DNA of 35,372 nt from assembly GCA_002394165.1 (NCBI GenBank), contig DGTA01000043.1:1-35372 (forward strand), given 5' to 3'. This document shows, in pieces, positions 8,465 to 16,293 of this stretch. The DNA comes from Lachnospiraceae bacterium UBA4348. Lineage in GTDB: Bacteria > Bacillota > Clostridia > Lachnospirales > Lachnospiraceae. The first letter of the stretch is position 1, and each line of letters begins with the position of its first letter. Position numbers and translations under genes: made by a program. Under the pieces are notes generated by a model. It saw only the letters and a program-made list of their open reading frames with translations, searched no databases and was not told where the DNA came from.

Positions 8465-9010
8465 TCACTCCGTTTTTCTCACAAAGATCCCGTTTCCCGC
8501 AACATAATCATCCACCCACTCTCCCGTCCAGTCATCCTCCTCCAGCGGCCACATGCCCTGCTTAGTCTGAACGTGCGCGATCGCTCCGTCGTACCAAACG
8601 CGGTAGAGCAAAAGGGCGCCGCTCACCGTCATCTCGTGGCGGTAAAGAGCGTTAAAAGGCACCTGAGGAAAGCGCAGGATGTAGGCACAGCACAGCTGGG
8701 GAAAGAGAGCCTCCGGATCCTCAAAGCTGTCCCAGCGCGCGATGTCCTGGCAGCGCTCGATGCAGATGGCTGTGCGTTCCCGCCTCAGCCACTCCAGCGC
8801 GGTGTGCCGTTTGTCCAGTTCATAGGCAGCCGCCTCCCGGCGCCAGGCAAGATACGCGGCTGAGAGAGAGGGACAGCTTCTCGCCTCCTCCGCCCAGGGC
8901 AGATCAGAAGGCGCATAGGCCACCTTCAGCAGCTCCTCCGCCACATGCATCGCCCAGCGGGCGTGTCTTTCCCTTGGAAAACGCATCCATATTCTTGACG
9001 TAACACCCAC
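8465..9010 (-). CDS. Hypothetical protein preceding the STAND ATPase
   Basis: A 181-residue soluble protein with no family I recognise. The N-terminal half is helical and Arg/Ala/Glu rich (RERHARWAMHVAEELLK, then a long helix near 70-100 with LEWLRRERTA). The C-terminal third has several aromatic residues (YRVWYD, EDDWTGEWVDDYV) and ends in a strand. There is no signal peptide or TM segment. It begins 11 bases after the LRR membrane gene stop and ends 6 bases before the STAND gene start, so it is certainly in the same transcript if the operon is real. An adaptor or trigger partner for the STAND protein is possible but unproven. Confidence 0.75.
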   Translation of the reverse strand: MGVTSRIWMRFPRERHARWAMHVAEELLKVAYAPSDLPWAEEARSCPSLSAAYLAWRREAAAYELDKRHTALEWLRRERTAICIERCQDIARWDSFEDPEALFPQLCCAYILRFPQVPFNALYRHEMTVSGALLLYRVWYDGAIAHVQTKQGMWPLEEDDWTGEWVDDYVAGNGIFVRKTE

Positions 9011-9021
9011 TTTGTCCTCCC

Positions 9022-9753
9022 TTATGGCGAAAGCGCCTCAAAGGTAAAATACTTTTCCGCAAAGGTCTGCGCAGCGCTTCCGGGTTCGCCGGCGATCACC
9101 ATATCCTTGGGGCAGCCGTTGAAAGCGCTCTTGGGTATTTTGGTCACTGAGGGCGGGATGACGATGCGCTTCAGATTCTTGCAGCTCTGGAATGCGCTCC
9201 TCTCGATCACCTCCACCCCGTCAGGCAGTTCCAGCTCGGTAAGTCCCTTGCAGGAATGAAAGGCGCTGACGCGGATCTTCTTAAGCTCTGACGGAAGTTT
9301 TATCGTCTTCATACTTGAACGTCCGAAGAGCGCCTGTTTTTCAATGACAGTGACCGGCTTGTCCTTGTAGGTGTCCGCCAGCTCCACATGCTCTTCGCCG
9401 CCGTACACCCGCCGGACGATGCCGGTGTCCTTTTTCACCGCGTAGGAAACATTATCCTGCGCCTTGAAATACTGAACGACATTCGTGATCGTGAGAAGCG
9501 GACCAAGGATCAGCATCACCAGAAGCGCCAGCACCAGCGGGAGAACCGCGGGACTTGCCTTGCTCGGATCACGGTTTTTCGCATACGTTATAAGAAGAAA
9601 GTCGAAAACGGCCACTGTCCAGCAAATTCCGGCAAGCGCAATGAATTCCCACTGATTTGACTGGGCATACCACTGCCAGAAGCCCAGTGCGATACCGGCA
9701 AACAACGTAATGTAAGCGGTATTTTCCATTTTTTTGATCGGATCCTGCTGCAT
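9022..9753 (-). CDS. Three-TM membrane protein with BspA-type leucine-rich repeats
   Basis: 243 residues. Three hydrophobic segments at about 12-29, 35-57 and 68-92 place the N-terminus in the membrane. Residues 115-215 carry four to five LRR_5 (BspA/TpLRR) repeats, seen as LPSELKKIRVSAFHSC, LPDGVEVIERSAFQSC and IPPSVTKIPKSAFNGC at about 23-residue spacing. The repeat number is small for this family, which usually sits on large surface proteins. An odd number of TM segments would put the LRR opposite the N-terminus; topology is not certain. In the operon it lies 14 bases after the TIR gene and could be a recognition or anchoring component. Confidence 0.8.
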   Translation of the reverse strand: MQQDPIKKMENTAYITLFAGIALGFWQWYAQSNQWEFIALAGICWTVAVFDFLLITYAKNRDPSKASPAVLPLVLALLVMLILGPLLTITNVVQYFKAQDNVSYAVKKDTGIVRRVYGGEEHVELADTYKDKPVTVIEKQALFGRSSMKTIKLPSELKKIRVSAFHSCKGLTELELPDGVEVIERSAFQSCKNLKRIVIPPSVTKIPKSAFNGCPKDMVIAGEPGSAAQTFAEKYFTFEALSP

Positions 9754-9767
9754 ATTATCCTCCTTTT

Positions 9768-11843
9768 CTATGCCAGTATCTCACTCACCAGATAGAAGAT
9801 CCCCCCGGCGATGGCACCACCGATAATGAGAACGATCCCCAGACTGATCAGTGCCGTGATCAGAGGCTTATTTTTCTGCTTTCTCAGGTCCGCGCGAAAT
9901 GCCTCCAGTTCCTCGCGCAGGTAGGGATCCTGCGGGTTCTCTTCTACATTCTTTTCGAGCAGCTCTACGGCTCTGGTCATCAGCTTTTCGCCTTCCTTGT
10001 CATCATCGAGCAGCGAACCGTAGTTATGAAGGGAGATGGCCAGTCCCTCCATGTCATTTGGCAGTCCCCGCTCAGCATAAATGGCCTCAGATAATTTCAG
10101 TCCCCTGCCGAAAGCTTCCCTGGCCTTTTCAAAATCAGGCGCATACCGGTACAGATTGCCCAGAGCATCCCAGAAGCCTGCCAGAGAACGCCGGTAGATG
10201 ATGCTTCCGGTCTTGTCGGCCAGTTCCTGCAGAATGCTGATTCCTTTGCGGTAATACTTCTCGGATTCCTCCTGCCGGTTCTGCCACCGGGCGATCTCTC
10301 CCAGCTCGCCATAGCCTCCGGCCAGCTGGTACTTTCCCTCGTCGTCCAGTGAGGGCAGGGCGTTCAGGATTCCAAGTCCCGTCTCCACGCTTTCCCTGTG
10401 ACGGGCCAGCTCCTCCTGGGAAAGCTGTGCCGGTTTTTCAAAATGGATCTCGCTCTCATCCAGCCAGGTCTGTGCCAGAAGCACCTGTTTTGTTTCATAG
10501 TCAAGAACCCTTTGCGGGGCATGATTCAGCATCGAGCGCATCCCGCGGCAGACATACCGGGCTGCCTCAGGATGATCCGCAGCATACTCCATCAGTACAA
10601 GTCCGTCACTTCCGAAGGCGGTCCTGTGTGCCAGAGTCAAAGCCATTGCCGCGTCTTTCATAAACTGCTGTTCTGCCAGGTCAAAAGCACGCCTCTTCCA
10701 GCGCAGGGCTTCATCGTTGTTCCGCTCCACGCCGACCCGCGCCAGATACATGAACCCGAGCTGCAGCGCGGCTTCCCCGCATCCGGTATCGGCCGCCTCG
10801 TTCAGCAGCCGCAGGGCCCGCTCTTCGTCCTTCTCCACCCGGATGCCGGACAGATAGGCCATGCCCAGCAGATATTTCTGCCGGGCGGTGGGCTCCTGGC
10901 CTGACTCGTCGAGAAGGCGCGCCCGCACGATCGCCTCGCGCAGCGCCTGGCTGTCCCCGACCGGGATCGTGCCGGTCACCGGCGGATCCATCTCCTGCGA
11001 GAGTTTTGAATGGTCGGTGCTCTCCGCTTCCACAAGAATGCGCTTTTCTTCGGTTTTGCTCTGTGCCGCCCGGGGCCACTCCTCACGCTGAACATAGTTT
11101 TTCCGGCCGTTTTTGTCAGCCTCCGTCAGATGGTCCGTCACGGTGAGCGCAAAGGCATCGGAATCGAGAAGCTGTTTTAAGATCTCTTCATTGAAATCCT
11201 GACCCGCGATCAGGAAATCATCAAACCAGATTGCCAGAGACTCGCAGAGCGGAAGGTCGTGGATCGCCTTCATGACAGCCAGTGCCTGCTCTCTGTCTAT
11301 CTTCCTGTAGCTCAGGAAGATCTGCTTCTCAAAGGCATCCCTGCGGATCTCCTCGCTCAGCTCATCGGACATGACCAGCGTGTGCAGCTTACGGGCGAAC
11401 TGTTCTTTGAAATCCTTGGATGCTGCCCTGGGTCCGTCCAGCTCCAGCCGCCCCTTCCGGTCTCCCACCGCCATACCGGCTGCCCGGTAGAAACTGCCCG
11501 CAGGCTCCGTGGCACTGCTCGGAGAGATGTAATATACCGGAAGCAGGGGGATCTTATGTTCATAGCAAAAGCGTACCGCCCCTGCCGCCGCCTCTGTGTG
11601 CTCCCCGGCGAGGGACTTCGTCATGGCCAGGACAAACAGGGACATGTCGCCAAGCTGCCCCAGCTGTGTACTATCCGGCAGCTCATCACTTGTCCACACG
11701 CACAGGTTCGCTCCGATCGTCATATCCAGGAGCATCTCCACCAGCTGTGCGCTCTCTTTCGCGTCCCCGGGCGCTGCCAGCAGGAAGGCCTGGGGCTTGT
11801 TTTTTCCGGTCGTATTTCCACGGGTGTGCTGTGTAAAGGTCAT
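9768..11843 (-). CDS. TIR-domain protein with Sel1/TPR repeats and C-terminal TM anchor
   Basis: 691 residues. A TIR-like domain spans about 173-260: IFLSYRKID at 175-183, IWFDDF at 205-210, GQDFNEEI at 214-221 and YVQREEW at 250-256. The Glu pair at 254-255 is the candidate for the catalytic glutamate of NAD-cleaving TIRs. Residues 18-105 form another alpha/beta unit (FLLAAPGD, FVLAMTKS), possibly a second, degenerate TIR/SLOG-like fold. Sel1-like repeats occupy about 322-395 (YLLGMAYLSGIRVEKDEERA) and TPR-like helices 500-650. A single TM helix lies at 661-688. It may be a membrane-tethered NADase or scaffold triggered through its repeats. Catalytic competence is unproven. Confidence 0.8.
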   Translation of the reverse strand: MTFTQHTRGNTTGKNKPQAFLLAAPGDAKESAQLVEMLLDMTIGANLCVWTSDELPDSTQLGQLGDMSLFVLAMTKSLAGEHTEAAAGAVRFCYEHKIPLLPVYYISPSSATEPAGSFYRAAGMAVGDRKGRLELDGPRAASKDFKEQFARKLHTLVMSDELSEEIRRDAFEKQIFLSYRKIDREQALAVMKAIHDLPLCESLAIWFDDFLIAGQDFNEEILKQLLDSDAFALTVTDHLTEADKNGRKNYVQREEWPRAAQSKTEEKRILVEAESTDHSKLSQEMDPPVTGTIPVGDSQALREAIVRARLLDESGQEPTARQKYLLGMAYLSGIRVEKDEERALRLLNEAADTGCGEAALQLGFMYLARVGVERNNDEALRWKRRAFDLAEQQFMKDAAMALTLAHRTAFGSDGLVLMEYAADHPEAARYVCRGMRSMLNHAPQRVLDYETKQVLLAQTWLDESEIHFEKPAQLSQEELARHRESVETGLGILNALPSLDDEGKYQLAGGYGELGEIARWQNRQEESEKYYRKGISILQELADKTGSIIYRRSLAGFWDALGNLYRYAPDFEKAREAFGRGLKLSEAIYAERGLPNDMEGLAISLHNYGSLLDDDKEGEKLMTRAVELLEKNVEENPQDPYLREELEAFRADLRKQKNKPLITALISLGIVLIIGGAIAGGIFYLVSEILA

Positions 11844-11867
11844 CGCGGCATCCTCACTTTCTTTCCC

Positions 11868-13898
11868 TCACAGCCGGTAGATCCTGGATCCTTCCATATC
11901 CTTTAAAAGCACCAGCAGCCTGTTGAACGGTTTCCAGTCCTTGTCCTGATAGCGCCTGGGCAGACGCTGATAATGGGCCCGGATCTCATCGTGAGTCGGA
12001 TTCCCGTTCATACACAGCTTGTGGCAGCGAAGCTGCTCCCGGAGAGCGGCCCGCGCCTCATCTTCATCCTCCCCGGAGACTTTAACAGGCAGCGTTTCAT
12101 AGTCCTTTCCGTAACGCCATCCCATCATCTGATGCTCCCTCACCCACCGTTCGTGCTCCATGGGGGCAAAGATGGCCGCGTCTTTCGCTCCAAAGCGGGT
12201 GACTGTCTCAAAGTCCACGGGCTTGTCCGTGTAGAAGCACCCAATGGCGTTCAAATAGGCGGCAAAATGACGGGTTCGTCCCAGTGTGGAAAGTCTGTAC
12301 TCCAGAGAGCAGGAATTGAATTTCTCCTCCATCTCTTCCTGCGAAGGTTTTCCCGGCATATTCCGGGCGTGAAGAGCCACCGCGAAATCAAAGAAGTGAA
12401 GGAAGTTGCTGCCGGACAGGTAGGTCCGCTTGTTCTCCCGGTTCACCTTGTGCAGTTCGGCCCTTACTTTCAGCGGAAAAGCGGTTGTGTCCACGATCCG
12501 CTCGATGTCGGCCGTGAAATCAGGTTTATCACCCGCCATATCACTGTATGCCTTGAGGCGCGGCTTCTTTTTTGCAGGATCTGCCTCATATTCCGCCCGC
12601 TGCTTCTCATAGGTTTTGATCTTGTCCTGCTCCGCAAGATCATAGGAGTAAACCGCATTGATCGCCTGACCCGAAAAATCGAAGACAGCGGACACGGGAT
12701 GAAGCTCCTTTCGGGAATTGCGTCCATAGGCCGTGCGGTCCCAGCACTGCAGCTCATCGCACAGCATCAGCATCCAGGCCAGGGGGTGCAGGTCCATCCG
12801 CAGGGGGGATTTCCTTTTCTCCGGCTTTTTGTCCTTGTAAAAGGCGATGGCAAACTTATACAGGCTGTTGTGCAGCATGATGGCCGAAAGTGCGTCAACA
12901 TGCATTTCTGTCAGTTTTTCCGGCTTCAGGATCTTCAGCAGTTCCTGACAGAGCCTTGCCGCGCTGAAAAATGCATGATCCATAAAATACCCAAAATCAT
13001 CCGGGTTGGTCGGCTTACGGTCCAGCACATCCAGCATATACTCCTCACTGAAGCCATAGTCTGCTCCCAGTTTTTTCGTGATGTCAAAAGCCAGCAGCTC
13101 ACTGGTGGTGGCAAACCGGCGTCCATAAAGCTCCTCAAGCCGGTCACCCGCTGCCTGATCAAGCCCCGTTAGGGCTTCCACACAGCGGTAGGCCAGGAAA
13201 AGGCTGTCCTTTCCGCGCTCCTGGTCGTTCACTTCAAAATAGCTGAGCACCTGTTCGAAAGGCAGTTCAAAGGGATAGCCGATATCGTGGAACAGCGAGG
13301 CCAGGCCCCAGTATTCCAGATACAGATTGGCTGCCTCATTTTCGCTTTTGCCTTCCAGATGATAAAAGCTTTTAAAGCTGCTCCGGTACGCGTCGCTGGT
13401 CTCGTAGATCGCAAGTCCCAGGGCAAACACATAGACCGAGTGGGAATAATGATCCCGGTGCTTCATCAGAAGGGAGCTTCCGTTGGCCTCATACTCACTC
13501 AGCAGCTCCACCATTTTCTTGGATTTCCGGTACTGGCCGAAAAACAGCACCAAAAAACAGTAATAGACCGAATAAGCATCCTCAGCGATTCCGGAATCTA
13601 TAAAAACCTCCAGCGATTTTTCCAGGCAGAGGCGGTCCAGATCCATCTGCATGTTGTAAGGAATCTGACCGGGCCTGAGGCTTGTGCCCAGAAGGACGCC
13701 TTTCTTTTTTTCCTCCGCTTCCCTGTTCTCATCGAACCGGAGCTTCTCGCAGCGACTGTGCAGAAAACGAAGCGCTGCCGATTTAAGGTCGTTTCTTTTT
13801 CTTCTGTTGATATAGAGCGGAGGCTGCTTCGGTCCCACATCGGAGCCAAAACGCACCTCATTTTTTCTGCGCATATCCTCGATTGCCGTATAAGCCAT
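11868..13898 (-). CDS. HD-domain protein with C-terminal RyR domain
   Basis: 676 residues. Histidines cluster at 147-153 (KHRDHYSHS). FHDIGYP places an HD pair at 204-205, and LHP...CDE places a candidate last metal-binding Asp at 382. Together these give an H...HD...D metal-dependent phosphohydrolase signature. Residues about 578-660 are a RyR domain (MEHERWVREHQMMGWRYG), a module proposed to bind nucleotide-derived ligands in bacterial conflict systems. The predicted protein is soluble and could hydrolyse a nucleotide or signal under RyR control. It is the first gene of the ten-gene operon, with an AGGAGG site nine bases before its ATG and a TATAAT box about 65 bases upstream. Gap to the TIR gene: 24 bases. 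Confidence 0.8.
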   Translation of the reverse strand: MAYTAIEDMRRKNEVRFGSDVGPKQPPLYINRRKRNDLKSAALRFLHSRCEKLRFDENREAEEKKKGVLLGTSLRPGQIPYNMQMDLDRLCLEKSLEVFIDSGIAEDAYSVYYCFLVLFFGQYRKSKKMVELLSEYEANGSSLLMKHRDHYSHSVYVFALGLAIYETSDAYRSSFKSFYHLEGKSENEAANLYLEYWGLASLFHDIGYPFELPFEQVLSYFEVNDQERGKDSLFLAYRCVEALTGLDQAAGDRLEELYGRRFATTSELLAFDITKKLGADYGFSEEYMLDVLDRKPTNPDDFGYFMDHAFFSAARLCQELLKILKPEKLTEMHVDALSAIMLHNSLYKFAIAFYKDKKPEKRKSPLRMDLHPLAWMLMLCDELQCWDRTAYGRNSRKELHPVSAVFDFSGQAINAVYSYDLAEQDKIKTYEKQRAEYEADPAKKKPRLKAYSDMAGDKPDFTADIERIVDTTAFPLKVRAELHKVNRENKRTYLSGSNFLHFFDFAVALHARNMPGKPSQEEMEEKFNSCSLEYRLSTLGRTRHFAAYLNAIGCFYTDKPVDFETVTRFGAKDAAIFAPMEHERWVREHQMMGWRYGKDYETLPVKVSGEDEDEARAALREQLRCHKLCMNGNPTHDEIRAHYQRLPRRYQDKDWKPFNRLLVLLKDMEGSRIYRL

Positions 13899-13964
13899 GG
13901 TGAAATTCCTCCTGTTTTCCTTCAGGGTGAGTTATTGAAAATAAAAATTCTGAACAAAGCATAA

Positions 13965-13970
13965 ATTATA
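13965..13970 (-). promoter_or_regulatory. Candidate -10 box of the ten-gene island operon
   Basis: Read on the minus strand, this is a perfect TATAAT in an AT-rich stretch, about 65 bases before the HD-RyR start and downstream of the kinase terminator. No convincing -35 is seen at 16-18 bases, so an activator may be needed. It is the best promoter candidate for the genes at 564-13898. Confidence 0.45.
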
Positions 13971-13997
13971 TACATAATTTCACCACGAATATAGCAA

Positions 13998-14046
13998 AAG
14001 AAAAGCGCCAATTGGTGTGCAGCATGCACACAATGGCGCTTTTCTT
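13998..14046 (-). terminator. Rho-independent terminator after the kinase gene
   Basis: A long hairpin with two small bulges: arms 13998-14020 and 14026-14046, core GAAAAGCGCCA paired with TGGCGCTTTTC, 5-base loop. On the minus strand it follows the kinase stop (14071) by about 25 bases and ends in a T-rich run. It separates the HTH-kinase transcript from the downstream operon, although read-through is possible. Confidence 0.75.
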
Positions 14047-14070
14047 CAGGTTCCTGTAAAGGAAATTATT

Positions 14071-15777
14071 CTATTCGTACCGGATCGTAAAGGGGACCTC
14101 CCCAAGGGCTTCCATTGCCGGTCGTTTGTCCTCACCCACATACACTTCCTCCAGCTGCGGAAGCTCCGATAATACGCCAAAATCCGTGACCGGCAGGCCC
14201 GTCAGCTTCAGCACCTTAAGTCCCTTGTGCCTTGTGAGCGGGGAAAGATCCGAGATCTCCGTATGATCGATCTCCAACTGCTCGAGCCGTGTCACGGTAT
14301 CCAGCATATGCAGATCATCCAGTCCGGTCCAGGCGATCCGAAGATCCAGGATGCTCTTCCCGTCCAGCCAGCGATAACTCTCTGTGGGATTGGAGATATC
14401 CAGGAAATCAAAATTGCCCAGCTGCGCGATCACCGACGGCTCGTAGCTTCGCACGTCGCAAAGGTCCAGAAAGGCTAAATTCGGGCAGGAGGTCAGGGGT
14501 GTAATATCGCGTACCGGATTGTCGTTGATGCCCACCGATGTGAGGTGATCCATTCCGGCCAGCACGGAGATATCCGTGATGTAATTATGCTTGAACTCCA
14601 CTTTGTTAAGCCGGGAAAGCTCCGCCAGAGGCGAAATATCCTCCAGCTGCTGGGCCACGACGCCGATCTGCTCCAGATTGGGCATCGACGCGAGATCCGA
14701 CAGATCTTTGACCGGACCGTGCGACGGCTTTCCCCCGGCATACCAGCGATTGATCGCTTCGTAGAAGCTGTCCGGATCCGGACAGGCTTCATCCGCCACG
14801 ATATAAACCGCCGAGACCTGTTCCAGCATACTCTTATTAACCGGCGCTTTTTCACCGATCCCCAGATTTGCCCGCACAGCCTGCTCGATCAGGGGCTCAG
14901 CAAACGGGACTGACCGGTGCCGGGCGCGAACAAAACAGCCTGTCCCCGCTGCGATCAATGCCAGCAATACGCCCACTGCCGCGATCCGCCATCGTTTCCG
15001 CTTCTTCATCGTCTCCGGCCTGGCAAAGAGCAGCGCGTTCTTTACCTGCCCCGCATCCCCAAACCGCTTGTCCGGATCGAAGGATGCGCAGCGGGCAATG
15101 ACCTTTTCCAGGGCGCCATGAGGACTTTGAGGAGCCTTTGTCTCGCGGCTTTGCAGCCAGCTTAGAAGGATCCCTAGGGAATAGATATCTGACCGGGCAT
15201 CCGTCTGGGAAAAGCCATACTGCTCAGGCGGAGCAAAGCCCTGTGTTCCGAAAGCGACGGTATCCGTGTCCTTTTCCGTGCGGACACGTGCAATGCCGAA
15301 ATCGATCAGCACCGCCGTCCCGTCCGGTCGGATGACCACGTTCTGCGGCTTGATGTCCCGGTGGATCACCGGAGGATCCATGCTGTGCAGCACCTGCAGC
15401 TGATCACACAGCTGCACACCGATGCGTATCACATCCTCTTCGGTGAACGTCTGCTCCCCGGCCAGCTGCGAGAGCGTCTCACCGGGAACATATTCACGGA
15501 GGACGCATCTCATCTGGTCATTGCGGTATTCCGCAATGAAACGCGGCATCGGCGGTGCGTTGATCCGGCGCAGCGCTTCCGGCTCCGCATATTCATAAAG
15601 AGGACTCTCCCTGAGAAAGCATTTGACAACGCAGGCCTTACCGTCCGTCCGGCTGCCGGCCAGCAGCGTCCGCACATTCTCCTTCTCCGAAAAGCATTCC
15701 AGCAGCTCATAATGCTGCGTCAGCTCCGAAGGATATTCCGCCTCATCGGGCAGATTCAGGTTTTCATTCATTTCCAT
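14071..15777 (-). CDS. Transmembrane Ser/Thr protein kinase with LRR C-terminal domain
   Basis: 568 residues. The Hanks-type kinase domain spans about 20-255: candidate ATP-binding Lys 52 in VVKCF, catalytic loop HRDIKPQN at 139-146, DFG at 159-161, GTQGFAPPEQY at 177-187 and DIYSLG near 197-202. All key residues are present, so it should be active. One TM helix at about 263-283, preceded by a KKRKR stop-transfer run, puts the C-terminus outside. Residues about 355-560 are leucine-rich repeats (ISPLAEL, DISVLAGM, DLSPLTRH), a likely extracellular ligand-binding domain. Its start overlaps the upstream HTH gene by 14 bases. The kinase may sense a surface cue and control the adjacent HTH protein or island proteins. 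Confidence 0.9.
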   Translation of the reverse strand: MEMNENLNLPDEAEYPSELTQHYELLECFSEKENVRTLLAGSRTDGKACVVKCFLRESPLYEYAEPEALRRINAPPMPRFIAEYRNDQMRCVLREYVPGETLSQLAGEQTFTEEDVIRIGVQLCDQLQVLHSMDPPVIHRDIKPQNVVIRPDGTAVLIDFGIARVRTEKDTDTVAFGTQGFAPPEQYGFSQTDARSDIYSLGILLSWLQSRETKAPQSPHGALEKVIARCASFDPDKRFGDAGQVKNALLFARPETMKKRKRWRIAAVGVLLALIAAGTGCFVRARHRSVPFAEPLIEQAVRANLGIGEKAPVNKSMLEQVSAVYIVADEACPDPDSFYEAINRWYAGGKPSHGPVKDLSDLASMPNLEQIGVVAQQLEDISPLAELSRLNKVEFKHNYITDISVLAGMDHLTSVGINDNPVRDITPLTSCPNLAFLDLCDVRSYEPSVIAQLGNFDFLDISNPTESYRWLDGKSILDLRIAWTGLDDLHMLDTVTRLEQLEIDHTEISDLSPLTRHKGLKVLKLTGLPVTDFGVLSELPQLEEVYVGEDKRPAMEALGEVPFTIRYE

Positions 15778-16213
15778 TCTTCTGCTCTCCCAGTAAAGAC
15801 AGCCCGTATTTCGTCAGGCATTCCTGGACAGCAAGGATCGAAAGCTTATTCTGGATCCCGTAGAGGATCACCGCATCCCGTTTCAACCGGGGGTAAAGCT
15901 GGCTTTTCCCCGCTGCGCGCAGCAACCGCTGAGCATCCTCTACACTCAGGCCAAGTCCGAGCGCTAATTGAAGCACCTTATCGCGGGAGGGCCGGCGCGT
16001 TCCGTTGAACAGCTGATGGCCGTAAGTCCGCTCAATCTGGGACTGCCCGATCACACGCGCCGGGAGCATTCCGCGCTCTGTGCAGAATTGTTTCAGGAGT
16101 TCAGAAAAACCGGGCGAGCGCAGATTACTTTCGTTTCCCTGTAGATACGTGTCAAGATCCGGGGCCTTAAACAGCCGCTTCATCAGTGTGTTTGTGTTGA
16201 CCTTACCGGCCAT
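15764..16213 (-). CDS. Small helix-turn-helix protein paired with the kinase
   Basis: 149 residues. A helical XRE-like HTH region is seen at about 36-100: FSELLKQFCTERG, then VIGQSQIERTYGHQLFNGTRRPSRDKVLQLALGLG with the usual Ser-Arg-x-Lys-Val-Leu turn. A short helical tail follows (RLLRAAGKSQLYPRLKRDAVILYGI). From memory, small HTH proteins with this tail are often encoded beside bacterial Ser/Thr kinases. The 14-base overlap with the kinase start indicates one transcript. It is probably a DNA-binding regulator, perhaps a kinase substrate; the target could be the AT-rich region at 13899-13997. A REP-like hairpin lies just upstream of its start. Confidence 0.75.
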   Translation of the reverse strand: MAGKVNTNTLMKRLFKAPDLDTYLQGNESNLRSPGFSELLKQFCTERGMLPARVIGQSQIERTYGHQLFNGTRRPSRDKVLQLALGLGLSVEDAQRLLRAAGKSQLYPRLKRDAVILYGIQNKLSILAVQECLTKYGLSLLGEQKNGNE

Positions 16214-16230
16214 GCGTTCACCTCCAAAGT

Positions 16231-16290
16231 ATGACAGGGGACGGTTCTGTCAGGATCGAACCGTCCCCTGTCAGAACCGTCCCCTATCAT
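16231..16290. repeat. REP-like compound hairpin with ACGGTTCTG core
   Basis: Bases 16231-16249 pair with 16272-16290 over 19 positions with one mismatch. A competing 15-bp stem pairs 16232-16246 with 16259-16273, because the GAACCGTCCCCT unit occurs twice on the right (16258-16269 and 16274-16285). The core is shared with the hairpin at 477-532, and the two bracket the island. It sits 18 bases before the HTH start and 3 bases beyond the stop at 16294, so it could also attenuate read-through. Confidence 0.8.
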
Positions 16291-16293
16291 ATG

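Noticed and set aside
11973..13172. 399-codon plus-strand frame opposite the HD-RyR gene
   Set aside because: No motif or ribosome site; the minus strand has the HD and RyR motifs and operon-like spacing.
13998..14046. Hairpin considered as a recombination or attachment site of the island
   Set aside because: It lies inside the island, directly after the kinase stop with a T-run, and is best explained as a terminator; no integrase is seen.
16231..16290. Alternation of GAACCGTCCCCT units considered as a small CRISPR array
   Set aside because: There are only two direct copies with a four-base spacer and they form a hairpin; no cas genes are present.
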